Assembly: GCF_014858725.1 (NCBI RefSeq)
Contig: NZ_AQGV01000012.1
Coordinates: 1,302,001-1,366,000, forward strand
Direction: 5' to 3'
DNA length: 64,000 nucleotides
DNA from: Pseudoalteromonas aurantia 208
GTDB taxonomy: Bacteria; Pseudomonadota; Gammaproteobacteria; Enterobacterales; Alteromonadaceae
Made by a program: the position numbers and the translations under genes. Positions 36,664 through 45,239 of the stretch are shown one piece after another (position 1 is the stretch's first letter; each line of letters starts with the position of its first letter). The notes under the pieces were generated by a model, which made no database searches, was not told where the DNA came from, and saw nothing but the letters and a program-made list of their open reading frames with translations.

Positions 36664-37736
36664 GAGTATTACATCTAGTACAACACTTAAAAATTGGCGG
36701 GCTGGAGAAAATGGCAGTGACATTAATGCAAAAGAGTTGTTTTGCACAAAACAGTGTGATTGTCGCGCTGCAAGGCAATAAAGTCGAATCTTTGGCTAGT
36801 TGGCCGCAACTACAAGAAATGGAAGAGCATTTAGTTTTTTTAGATAAAAACCCAAAGTTTGAGTTATCAGTCGTAGATAAATTGATAAAGGTCATCGAAG
36901 AGAAAAAAATTGAAGTGATCCACAGTCATCATATTGGACCTATGCTATATGCAAGTTTGGCTTGTTTAAAGCGTAAGGAGGTTAGACATATATCGACAAT
37001 TCATGATGCATGGTACTTAAATAATTTCAAGCAACGCGTGATCACAAAGTTACTAAATCGTATATGTGCTATCCATTGGGTTGCAGACGCGCAAGTGGTT
37101 GCCGATGATTTTACGTCTAGAACTGCTATATCAACACAGAACACCATTTTAAATGGCATTGATTGTACTCAATTCGCTGCAATCAATATGGAACATGCAA
37201 GATATCAACTTGGGTTACCTAAGTTTATCAAGCTCGTAGGCTGTGCGGCTAGATTAGAGCCGGGTAAAGGTCATAAAGCGCTAATATCGAGCTTAAAAGA
37301 CCTCCCTGGTGATTATCATTTAGTACTAGCGGGGGATGGGAGCTTAAAGCAAGGTTTACGAACACATGTTATCTCTTTAGGTTTGGAATCACGCGTCCAC
37401 TTCTTAGGTAACGTTCAAAACATGCAGGTTTTTTATTCAGCAATTAATGTTTTTTGTTTGTTTTCTGAACGAGAAGGATTACCTCTGTCAATTTTAGAAG
37501 CTATGGCCTGCGGGCTTCCTATTGTTGCCAGTGATGTGGGAGGAATTCACGAAGTCCTAACACCTAAACAAGGAATTTTATTAAGCCCTACAGCACATAG
37601 TGGCCTGCCATTTGCTCTAATTAAAGCGATAAAGTTAGAACGTGGTCCATCTATTCGAGCACATGCAATCGCAATAGCGGATGTTTCTCAAATGAGTTCG
37701 CAGTATGACCAATTATACCGAGGCCTTAATGCATAA
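36660..37736 (+). CDS. Family 4 glycosyltransferase (SypP-like position)
   Basis: 358 aa, GT-B. Starts MRVLHLVQHLKIGGLEKMA, the usual acceptor-side GGxE opening of GT4 enzymes. The donor domain has VGCAARLEPGKGHKALI, LVLAGDGSLK, and SEREGLPLSILEAMACGLP containing the EX7E pair, then VASDVGGIHEVL. Cytoplasmic. Translationally coupled to the chain-length gene. Its place between SypO-like and SypQ/R-like proteins matches sypP. Confidence 0.9.
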   Translation: MRVLHLVQHLKIGGLEKMAVTLMQKSCFAQNSVIVALQGNKVESLASWPQLQEMEEHLVFLDKNPKFELSVVDKLIKVIEEKKIEVIHSHHIGPMLYASLACLKRKEVRHISTIHDAWYLNNFKQRVITKLLNRICAIHWVADAQVVADDFTSRTAISTQNTILNGIDCTQFAAINMEHARYQLGLPKFIKLVGCAARLEPGKGHKALISSLKDLPGDYHLVLAGDGSLKQGLRTHVISLGLESRVHFLGNVQNMQVFYSAINVFCLFSEREGLPLSILEAMACGLPIVASDVGGIHEVLTPKQGILLSPTAHSGLPFALIKAIKLERGPSIRAHAIAIADVSQMSSQYDQLYRGLNA

Positions 37737-37748
37737 GGAATAAATAAT

Positions 37749-39560
37749 ATGTCAATATTTGCAATTGTGTTTTTCGTGTTAATTCTGATGGCCATATATC
37801 ATCATATAGGGTATATGGCTGTACTTAAACTAATGAATAGTATGAAAAATAATAGTATGGGGGAAGTTGAACCTAGCGATAACCAGACTGAAACACCAAC
37901 TATTGCTATTTTGATGTGTGCCTATAATGAGGCTGAATATATAGAAGAAAAGCTGCATAATTTGGGGTCATTACTTTACCCTAATCATAAATATGATATT
38001 CATATCTATTTTGATGGTTGTACTGATAACACGTATGAATTAGCGAAATCAGTTTCATATCAGCTAGAGTCTAACAATGTGCATTGCAATTTGCATTTGC
38101 AAATTGAGAATAAAGGCAAAACCGCGGGTTTAAATACGTTGATTTCTATGACTAGAGATAGATACGATATATTGGTGTTTACTGACGTTAGTGCACTGTT
38201 AAGTATTGATGCACTGAATAAAATAGAGCAGGATTTTAGAGATAATGCCGTGGCTGTGACAACGGGTCAGTATACGCTACAAGATTCAGCGCCAATTTCG
38301 CAGCAATCCTACTGGCAATATCAAAATACCCTAAAAAGGCTTGAGTCTAATGTAGGTGCTGTGATTGGAGTACCTGGAGCGATGTTTGCTGTGCGTTCAG
38401 AATTAGTGACTGTGCTGGAACCAAATGCCATCAACGATGACTTTATATTGTCGATGCGAGCATTGGCTCACGGAGGCAATGCAATAATCAATGATGAAGT
38501 GGTCATGTACGAATGTGACTGTGACGACCAAGTACAAGATTATACTCGCCGAGAGAGGGTCGGAGCTGGGAATTGGCAACAAATTAAACTGTTGATGCCT
38601 TTAATGAACGTCAAGTTAGGATGGACAAGTATTAACTTCCTATCCCATAAAGTATTACGAGGTTTGATGCCAATTCTCCTTCTAGGGATGTACCTTGCAT
38701 TGATAGCTGAGGTGATAATATATCAAACACAATGGTCTATGATCGTCAGCAGTGGGCTGCTAGCTATCCATTTGACCAGTTTGTTCAAATTTCTATTTAA
38801 CACTAAAAAGCGATTGCTCATTTTGGACCAAATAGCTTATGTACTAAATAGTTATTGGATAGCTTTAATAGGTATTGTGAAATTTGAATATGGGTATTTT
38901 GATTCGCCTTGGAAACGAGTATCGAGCGCTACAACGAGATGTAATGGTGTTAAGTGTGCGAAAAGGGCACTAGATATTATTGGAGCCAGCGTCGGTATAC
39001 TGTTTGTGTCACCAATTATGTTAGGTGCAGCTATGGCTATTAAATTATCGTCTAAAGGCCCGGTATTATTTAAACAGCTAAGAGTCGGTGAAAGCACCGA
39101 TGAATTTGTGTCATTATTTTATGTATATAAATTTCGCTCTATGGTGGTGGATGCTGAAGCGAAAAGCGGCGCAGTATGGGCCAGTAAGGACGACCCCCGT
39201 ATAACGCCCATCGGCTCATTCCTACGAAAAACGAGAATTGATGAATTACCTCAACTTTGGAATGTGCTGATCGGAGAGATGTCTTTAATTGGTCCTCGAC
39301 CAGAAAGACCTGTTTTTTATGGTAAATTAGAGAAATCCATACCGTATTTTTGCCATAGAACTTATGGGTTGAAACCTGGGATATCAGGTCTTGCTCAAGT
39401 AATGAATGGTTATGATGAATCTGTGGAAGATGCAAGAAGTAAAATTGGCTGGGATTATGCCTATGTATTAAGTATGTCATCACCTTTGAGTTGGATTAAA
39501 ATGGAATTCACCATACTATTTAAAACCGTACAGGTTGTTGTATTAGGAAAAGGCCAGTAA
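37749..39560 (+). CDS. Fused GT2 glycosyltransferase and initiating sugar transferase (SypQ-SypR fusion)
   Basis: 603 aa in one frame. Residues 1-25: TM; 48-300: family 2 transferase with ILMCAYNEAEYIEEKL, the metal site TDVSA, and the acceptor-side QxxRW-like RRERVGAGNWQQ; 300-385: TM segments; 402-603: bacterial sugar transferase (WbaP/WcaJ/PglC type) with CAKRALDIIGASVG, YKFRSMVVDAE, TRIDELPQLWNVL and LIGPRPERPVFY. The second part puts the first sugar-phosphate on undecaprenyl phosphate; the first adds a sugar or polymerises. These are separate adjacent genes (sypQ, sypR) in Vibrio fischeri. No frameshift or stop separates them here. RBS AAGGA upstream. Confidence 0.9.
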   Translation: MSIFAIVFFVLILMAIYHHIGYMAVLKLMNSMKNNSMGEVEPSDNQTETPTIAILMCAYNEAEYIEEKLHNLGSLLYPNHKYDIHIYFDGCTDNTYELAKSVSYQLESNNVHCNLHLQIENKGKTAGLNTLISMTRDRYDILVFTDVSALLSIDALNKIEQDFRDNAVAVTTGQYTLQDSAPISQQSYWQYQNTLKRLESNVGAVIGVPGAMFAVRSELVTVLEPNAINDDFILSMRALAHGGNAIINDEVVMYECDCDDQVQDYTRRERVGAGNWQQIKLLMPLMNVKLGWTSINFLSHKVLRGLMPILLLGMYLALIAEVIIYQTQWSMIVSSGLLAIHLTSLFKFLFNTKKRLLILDQIAYVLNSYWIALIGIVKFEYGYFDSPWKRVSSATTRCNGVKCAKRALDIIGASVGILFVSPIMLGAAMAIKLSSKGPVLFKQLRVGESTDEFVSLFYVYKFRSMVVDAEAKSGAVWASKDDPRITPIGSFLRKTRIDELPQLWNVLIGEMSLIGPRPERPVFYGKLEKSIPYFCHRTYGLKPGISGLAQVMNGYDESVEDARSKIGWDYAYVLSMSSPLSWIKMEFTILFKTVQVVVLGKGQ

Positions 39561-39572
39561 CGACAATCTGCT

Positions 39573-39585
39573 TTGCAAAATGCAA
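39573..39585. promoter_or_regulatory. TTGCA-N3-TGCAA palindrome, copy 3
   Basis: TTGCAAAATGCAA, 13 bp after the fusion gene stop and 83 bp upstream of the sigma54-like element serving the STAS gene. It is the first of two sites here. Confidence 0.6.
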
Positions 39586-39603
39586 TGGTTTTATTAAATT
39601 CCT

Positions 39604-39616
39604 TTGCATTTTGCAG
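39604..39616. promoter_or_regulatory. TTGCA-N3-TGCAA palindrome, copy 4 (one mismatch)
   Basis: TTGCATTTTGCAG, 31 bp centre-to-centre from copy 3 (three helical turns) and 52 bp before the sigma54-like element, the same distance as copy 1 from its promoter. Confidence 0.6.
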
Positions 39617-39667
39617 TAATTATCAATTATTTAATTATAAAACAACATATTGTTTAAAGTATAAAGT

Positions 39668-39682
39668 TGGCACTATAGTTGT
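39668..39682 (+). promoter_or_regulatory. Sigma54-like promoter of the sypA-G-like module
   Basis: TGGCACTATAGTTGT: a perfect TGGCAC -24 element, with TTGT in place of TTGC at -12. It lies 41 bp before the STAS start codon, with two palindromes upstream at enhancer-like distance. Confidence 0.65.
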
Positions 39683-39722
39683 AATAGTAATCATAACTTC
39701 TATTATAAACTTGGTGATGATC

Positions 39723-40037
39723 ATGACTGAAGCAACTTACTCAAATACCCCTCGTGTTTTACCTTTACCTCGCGACTTTTCAGGCTTTACTGTGGATAGC
39801 TTTCGGGATGAGTTTGAAAAACTCGCTGTTTGTGACAATACAAACATCATTTTAGACTTTTCAGAAACGGAATTTATTGATTCTTCAGGTATAGGGGCTA
39901 TGGTTTTCTTATACAAACGAATTGAAAAGAAAGGACAAAATCTTGCTTTGTTAAAAGTAAATGGGCAGCCCTTCAAATTAATGAGTTTACTAAGGGTCGA
40001 CAAAACGATTCCTTTCATTGAGCAGCTTGAATTGTAA
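39723..40037 (+). CDS. sypA: STAS-domain anti-sigma-antagonist-like protein (SypA-like)
   Basis: 104 aa from ATG 39723; the longer frame from 39573 would run through the regulatory palindrome and is rejected. A single STAS domain with the phosphorylatable Ser in FIDSSGIGAMVFLYKR. In Vibrio fischeri SypA is the switch protein: unphosphorylated SypA permits biofilm, and the SypE kinase/phosphatase sets its state. A SypE-like protein is encoded four genes downstream, so the same partner switch is expected. First gene of the SypA-B-C-D-E-G module behind a sigma54-like promoter. Confidence 0.85.
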   Translation: MTEATYSNTPRVLPLPRDFSGFTVDSFRDEFEKLAVCDNTNIILDFSETEFIDSSGIGAMVFLYKRIEKKGQNLALLKVNGQPFKLMSLLRVDKTIPFIEQLEL

Positions 40038-40050
40038 GCAAGGAGAATTT

Positions 40051-40935
40051 ATGAAGCACATAACACTATTTTTATCGGTAATAGTCATGATAGGCGGATG
40101 TGCTTCTTGGCCTGAAGAAGGGCAAGGAGGTTGGGCAGAACATTACAGTCAGCATAAAAGTGAGGACGGTAAAAAGCATTTGGGCGATACGGACCACGTA
40201 TTTTCTGATGACATAAATGTTGTTACTAACGAATTTGAGCACCTTGTGATGAAACTCGATTTGCTAAAAGCTCAAGGGATCCGTGATTGTATGCCTGCAC
40301 AACTGTTAAAAGCACAAGTCTATGAAAATCGCATTCGCCGTTTAATGTCAGCACAAATGTGGGCCGATGCGGAACATGATTTACTCATTCACTACCATGG
40401 CCTTAATCAACTTTCGGGGCATTTTGAAATGGTACAAGCGATGACGAAGTGTGCCCCTAAAAATGATGTAGTAGTCGTGAAAGAGGTGCCTGTTAAAGTT
40501 AAAAATCAAATAACAGACTTATTGAATAGTGATAACCAGTTTGCATTTGATGACTATCAAATCACACCTAAATATATGGGGAGAATAGCCCAAGCAGCGG
40601 ATTTAATTAAGCAAGTCTCTGATATTTCAATATTATTAGTTGGACACACAGACAAAGTGGGTAATCATGATAACAACTATGAACTCGCACTTAAACGGGC
40701 TGAAACCGTAAAGCACTGGCTTGGTGTGTATGGTGTACAACAACAGACGATCACAACGTTAACACAAGGCAGTTTACAGCCATATAACAATATAAGTAAT
40801 AGTGACGCAGAACGACATTCTGATCGGCGTGTCGAAGCAATAATTTTATCACTGACGGAAATCAACAACGGTAAACCTGTCAAAGCAGGATCGTTAGTTG
40901 AATGGACAAAGGTGATTAAAGCAACTAAGGAGTAA
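40051..40935 (+). CDS. OmpA-domain outer-membrane lipoprotein (SypB-like)
   Basis: 294 aa from ATG 40051 (AAGGAG upstream; an earlier in-frame start has no signal peptide). Lipoprotein signal MKHITLFLSVIVMIGGC with Cys17. Middle region helical; C-terminal OmpA-like peptidoglycan-binding domain (about 165-275) with LLVGHTDKVGNHDNNYELALK collapsing onto RAETVKHWL and the Arg pair in HSDRRVEAI. It probably holds the export machinery to the cell wall. The order STAS, OmpA lipoprotein, SLBB export protein equals sypA-sypB-sypC. Confidence 0.87.
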   Translation: MKHITLFLSVIVMIGGCASWPEEGQGGWAEHYSQHKSEDGKKHLGDTDHVFSDDINVVTNEFEHLVMKLDLLKAQGIRDCMPAQLLKAQVYENRIRRLMSAQMWADAEHDLLIHYHGLNQLSGHFEMVQAMTKCAPKNDVVVVKEVPVKVKNQITDLLNSDNQFAFDDYQITPKYMGRIAQAADLIKQVSDISILLVGHTDKVGNHDNNYELALKRAETVKHWLGVYGVQQQTITTLTQGSLQPYNNISNSDAERHSDRRVEAIILSLTEINNGKPVKAGSLVEWTKVIKATKE

Positions 40936-40939
40936 TGTT

Positions 40940-43021
40940 ATGCGGCTGTTTCTTTGCTTAGTTTTATTATTGTCGTTTTTAATATCTGCTGATACTCATT
41001 CAAAGGGTACAGATACAATTCAAATTGGTAATAAGTTATTTCTTTACGTCCCAGGTGAAGCTGAATTTGAAGCCGTGTTTGAAGTCGGTAAAGACGGGGC
41101 AATTGTATTACCAGAAGTGGGTCGTGTGCAAGCCGCAGGTAAAACGGTTCAACAATTCCAAAATGAGGTGAAAATAACGCTTGGTAATGTTTATAGGGCA
41201 ATGGATGATTTTTATATAGAGCTACGAGCCAAAGATATTTTCATAACAGTGTTGGGCTATGTTAATGCACCAGAACAAATTAGCATCCCTTTTGATGGAA
41301 ACATTCAAACTGTAATAGCGAAAGCGGGTGGGTTAAAACCAGGAGCGCAGCTTGATAGACTTCAAATTAGACGCGGTGAGTCTATTATTGAATTTGATTA
41401 TAAGGCTTACTTAGACTCGGGCAATGTCAAGATACTCCCTAATTTACAAAGTGGAGATATCGTATTCGTGCCGGTATCCCCTTTACTTGGTAATGTGCAA
41501 ATAGACTTTGATGCGCAAACTCTCAGTGCAACCGGGGATGCTAGCGCAGGCAGCGCAATTACCCTATTGGGGGAGGTACATAACCCTGGTAGCTTTTCAT
41601 TTAAAGACGATATGAGTGTATTAGATGCCATAATGCGAGCCGAAGGCGTTACTCGATATGCTGATGTTACAAAAATCAGAGTTATTGTAGATAAGACCCC
41701 TCAAGTATTTGACTTAAAAGCATACTTAGATAAACCAAATAAAGACAATATGCCTGATTTAAAAGCAGGTTCAACCATTTACGTTCCTATCATGGTGGAT
41801 GATGTAAATACCACTGCGCGGACTGTCTATATTATGGGGGAAGTCCAGAAACCGGGGGCGTATGAAGCACCCGACAATATCAATTTCCTCGATATATTGG
41901 CGAATGCAGGCGGCCCAACACGGTTTGCAGAAACCCGACAAATTAGAATTTTAACACCAGCTGGAGAAAATATTTTATTTGATTTGCAAGGATACAGTGA
42001 AGGGATTGTTTCAGCAGAGATCCCTTTGCTTAACCCTGGAGACGTTATTTTTGTACCTGAAAAAACAGATCTAAACGAGAAAAGTTGGTTAAAAATTCCG
42101 CCGAGTCGGGCTATTAAAATCATCGGCGCAATTTTCTCTCCTGGTAGATATGAGTGGAGTCAGGAGATGGACTTTACAGATCTATTAGGTCATGCAGGAG
42201 GCCCAACAAAAGGTGCCAACATTAATGATATTAAAATAGTACGAAATGGAGAGGTAACGAAGCGATTTGACTTAGAAAAGTACACGATATCGGATGGGAA
42301 AACGCCCTTACCCAGTCTACAAGCAGGTGACACAGTGATTGTGGAAGAATTACCAGTAGACCCTGCTGACAATAAATCACAATGGATCCGTCAAGAGTCA
42401 AGCAAGTCAATATACATTATGGGTCAGGTAGGGTCTCCAGGGCGATATTCATTTAATCACAATATGCACTTCATAGACATCTTGGCAGCGGCCGATGGAC
42501 CAAATGGCAACGCGGATATAAAAAACATTAGAGTGACACATAGAAATGAAGATAAAGCCAGAGTGAGTAAGCTCGATTTAGCATTATATTTTGAAACAGG
42601 AGATGAAACTCTCTTTCCTAATGTTCTACCTGGAGACACTATTTTTGTCCCTGAAAAAACTAAAGACTGGTTGCGAAAACCAAAGGAACAAGTGGTAAGA
42701 ATTATGGGGGCCATTCAAAAGCCAGGGCGCTATAATTTTGATGACACCATGACTTTGTTAGATATACTCGCTGAAGCTGGCGGGCCAACAGGGTCTGCAT
42801 TAATTGACAAAATAGTGGTTGTGAATCATTCATGTTGTAAAGAGCGTTCACGGGTTTTTGACTTAGAAGCTTTTGTGAAAAATCCAAACTCAGTAAATAT
42901 ACCGGTACTCAGAGCTGGAGATACGCTATACATACCAGATAAAGGCCAAGACTTAATGAGTCAGTTTAAAGATAACTTTGTTGATTTTATAACTATTATA
43001 GCATTAGTGGTGGGCTTATGA
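40940..43021 (+). CDS. Multi-SLBB polysaccharide export protein (SypC-like)
   Basis: 693 aa. Signal peptide (1-22), Poly_export domain (about 25-95), then six SLBB-type repeats each opening with a variant of IMGxVxxPGxY (ITLLGEVHNPGSF, VYIMGEVQKPGAY, IKIIGAIFSPGRY, IYIMGQVGSPGRY, VRIMGAIQKPGRY; the first is ITVLGYVNAPEQI) and most followed by LDILAxAGGPT. A hydrophobic stretch closes the chain (FVDFITIIALVVGL). It forms the periplasm-spanning, outer-membrane export channel. The repeat count is much higher than in Wza (two or three). No lipobox Cys is seen. Overlaps the next gene by 4 bp. Confidence 0.88.
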   Translation: MRLFLCLVLLLSFLISADTHSKGTDTIQIGNKLFLYVPGEAEFEAVFEVGKDGAIVLPEVGRVQAAGKTVQQFQNEVKITLGNVYRAMDDFYIELRAKDIFITVLGYVNAPEQISIPFDGNIQTVIAKAGGLKPGAQLDRLQIRRGESIIEFDYKAYLDSGNVKILPNLQSGDIVFVPVSPLLGNVQIDFDAQTLSATGDASAGSAITLLGEVHNPGSFSFKDDMSVLDAIMRAEGVTRYADVTKIRVIVDKTPQVFDLKAYLDKPNKDNMPDLKAGSTIYVPIMVDDVNTTARTVYIMGEVQKPGAYEAPDNINFLDILANAGGPTRFAETRQIRILTPAGENILFDLQGYSEGIVSAEIPLLNPGDVIFVPEKTDLNEKSWLKIPPSRAIKIIGAIFSPGRYEWSQEMDFTDLLGHAGGPTKGANINDIKIVRNGEVTKRFDLEKYTISDGKTPLPSLQAGDTVIVEELPVDPADNKSQWIRQESSKSIYIMGQVGSPGRYSFNHNMHFIDILAAADGPNGNADIKNIRVTHRNEDKARVSKLDLALYFETGDETLFPNVLPGDTIFVPEKTKDWLRKPKEQVVRIMGAIQKPGRYNFDDTMTLLDILAEAGGPTGSALIDKIVVVNHSCCKERSRVFDLEAFVKNPNSVNIPVLRAGDTLYIPDKGQDLMSQFKDNFVDFITIIALVVGL

Positions 43022-43722
43022 ACCTTATTCCTCATCAATATCAAGAAGTTGAAGATATTGGTAATGAAATTATTGATAACAACGCTCGATGTGTCACATT
43101 TATTTCACTTGAAGGCAACTCAGGCTCTTCAACTGTATGCGCAAGTGTAGCTCAACGGTTTAAAGCGAACGGACACCGTGTATTAATTATCGATTTAAAC
43201 CCAATAAACCCCCTAAAGTTAGATGAAATTGCGCAACCTACGGGTCCTGAATGGTGTTTCAGCGATATTACCTGTCAATTGAATATTATTGAGCATAATC
43301 AAGTCGACTTGCTAACCATGCAAAATCTATCTAATTTGGAGTCTGCAAAAAATAAACAAGTTATGAAAGAAGCCGTCGAGCGACTTTCCCAAGAGTATAA
43401 TTATATTCTTTTAGATATGTCACCGGCGACAAAAATGAATAGGGGAAACGTGCCGTTACATGCGCTGAGCTTGTGTAGTGATATGACAATTGTAACCGTT
43501 GGTTTGGGCATAAATGATGAAGAATCGCTATGCACCAGTATTAAAAATATTAAACAAGGTGGACATCAACACGTAAGAGTCGTAGTGACGCAACATCATT
43601 TCGCACCTTTAGGGGAAAAACTCATTCACGCATTAGAGCGACACCGAAACCGTTGGCCAAGGATAACACAATTTTTAATTAACAAGGTAAATCGTCAAAC
43701 TTGGCTATTTCATCCACACTAA
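43018..43722 (+). CDS. ParA/BY-kinase-like ATPase homologue lacking the Walker A lysine (SypD-like)
   Basis: 234 aa, deviant-Walker P-loop fold as in Wzc/CpsD tyrosine kinases. The P-loop position reads SLEGNSGSSTVCAS, without the usual GKS/GKT lysine; Walker A' reads VLIIDLNP and Walker B YILLDMSPA. There is no Tyr-rich tail. It occupies the SypD slot after the export protein and would partner the kinase-less Wzz-like protein at 35164. Loss of the lysine suggests a structural, non-hydrolysing partner, though a compensating residue cannot be excluded. Confidence 0.75.
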   Translation: MNLIPHQYQEVEDIGNEIIDNNARCVTFISLEGNSGSSTVCASVAQRFKANGHRVLIIDLNPINPLKLDEIAQPTGPEWCFSDITCQLNIIEHNQVDLLTMQNLSNLESAKNKQVMKEAVERLSQEYNYILLDMSPATKMNRGNVPLHALSLCSDMTIVTVGLGINDEESLCTSIKNIKQGGHQHVRVVVTQHHFAPLGEKLIHALERHRNRWPRITQFLINKVNRQTWLFHPH

Positions 43723-43735
43723 TTATAAGTCAATC

Positions 43736-45199
43736 ATGAACGAACCAATATACCACAGACGCTTCAGTTTAATCGCACCCGCTGTTACTGAGATCCGGCA
43801 CGTTCTTAAACATGTTTTGAGTGGGTTAGCCGTATTAAGTGATGACCTTGATGCTGCTGGGCTCGTTATAACTGAGTATTTAACGAATCTTTTACGGCAT
43901 AGTAAGGGAGAAGATGAAACGATTGTGTTACTCATAACACGAAACAAAACAGGAGATTACACATTAGAAGTGATTGATAATTTAACGCCTTACGATTTAT
44001 TTGCTTGTAATGAATCTGACTGGGATATTAACAGCGGCATACTAGTTGAGGGAGGAATGGGTGTTGAGCTTATAAGGCATTATTTTCCAAAAGCGGCATA
44101 CACGAGCAAGCGTAGTAAAAACCACTTTTCTATACCACTAACCCAAGGCAAGAATAAGCCTAAAGCTGTTTATGTTGACGACGATCTTGCTCAACTGGCA
44201 TTAATAAATGCATACCTAAAAGACGACTATGACGTAATCGTTTGCCAAGAGTTGAGTGAGGCTTGGCAAGCGATCACATTGCATGATGTACAGGTATTGA
44301 TTTTAGATTACCAATTACAAAAGCAAACATCAGAACCATTGCTTACGAAGTTAAATGGTTCTGATCATAGGAGTACACTGTCCGTAGTCATGCTAACAGG
44401 CACAGACTCTGATGATACGATTACCCGTATAAACCGTTTGGGTATTGACGATTATTTAGTGAAGCCAGTTAAAAAAATTAGATTACTGCAAAGTTTAGAG
44501 CGAGTGACCAATAGGGTTAAAGCGTTTGAGTATCAAATAGAAGCACCACGTAGTATCGATAATTACCGACTAAATGAGGGCTTTAATGCCCATTTATTTG
44601 GCTCAATCGAGGTAGGTGATGGTGGTGATTTTTTTATGCCTATCCCAAATCAACAAAATGGATTTATTTTAGGTGATATGATGGGGCACGGCATTCAAGC
44701 GAGAAAAGAAAGTTTTGCGATTAAAGGGTTTGTCCGCGGTTTTTTGGCAAGCAAACCAAATTGTAATGAATTGCTCAATACGCTTAATCAAGCGTTATAT
44801 GAAGAGCAGTTATGTAAAAATAGCTTGGTCACTCTGCTTGCTGGGTATGTTTCAGAAGGACATTTTTATTGGCTGAATGCAGGGCATCCCCCGCCGATAG
44901 TAATAAAGTCAAATGGGACATTAAGCGAGTTAGCGGGTGTAGACCCCTTATTAGGATTGTCATCTGAACATCAGTACGAAGTTTACTCTGTGTCACTAAA
45001 GGATGTATTACATATTTTGGTTTATACCGATGGATTGTTTGATAATCGAGAAACAGATGAAAGCGGGTTACTGCAACTTAAACAAATCTTACCTAATCTA
45101 ACTTTGAGTCAGAGCGAATTTGCATCTACACTTTGGCACAATTCTCAAGTTAGTTTGACAAAAGAGATTGACGATGCATCGCTAATCGTTATTAATTAG
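43736..45199 (+). CDS. sypE: SypE-like switch protein: HATPase - REC - PP2C phosphatase
   Basis: 487 aa with three domains. 1-140: RsbW-type serine kinase (N box EYLTNLLRHS, G2 box GGMGVELI; the G1 box DNLTPYD is poor in Gly). 142-265: receiver (acidic VDDD, phospho-Asp in LILDYQLQ, Lys in VKPVKK). 285-487: SpoIIE/PP2C phosphatase with GDGGDFF, GDMMGHG, LNAGHPPP and YTDGLFDN, all metal-binding Asp present. This order is that of Vibrio fischeri SypE, which phosphorylates and dephosphorylates SypA according to phosphorylation of its receiver. The SypA-like target is four genes upstream. Confidence 0.9.
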   Translation: MNEPIYHRRFSLIAPAVTEIRHVLKHVLSGLAVLSDDLDAAGLVITEYLTNLLRHSKGEDETIVLLITRNKTGDYTLEVIDNLTPYDLFACNESDWDINSGILVEGGMGVELIRHYFPKAAYTSKRSKNHFSIPLTQGKNKPKAVYVDDDLAQLALINAYLKDDYDVIVCQELSEAWQAITLHDVQVLILDYQLQKQTSEPLLTKLNGSDHRSTLSVVMLTGTDSDDTITRINRLGIDDYLVKPVKKIRLLQSLERVTNRVKAFEYQIEAPRSIDNYRLNEGFNAHLFGSIEVGDGGDFFMPIPNQQNGFILGDMMGHGIQARKESFAIKGFVRGFLASKPNCNELLNTLNQALYEEQLCKNSLVTLLAGYVSEGHFYWLNAGHPPPIVIKSNGTLSELAGVDPLLGLSSEHQYEVYSVSLKDVLHILVYTDGLFDNRETDESGLLQLKQILPNLTLSQSEFASTLWHNSQVSLTKEIDDASLIVIN

Positions 45200-45239
45200 T
45201 TATAATAAATTCATAAGCATAAAAAGAAGGAAGTTGCCT

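Noticed and set aside
38084..38096. Further TTGCA-N3-TGCA(T) site
   Set aside because: Lies within the coding region of the fusion protein and has a mismatch; probably coincidental.
39573..39722. Longer N-terminus (with a hydrophobic stretch) for the STAS protein
   Set aside because: It would begin with TTG inside the regulatory palindrome and pass through the sigma54-like promoter; STAS proteins of this type start near ATG 39723.
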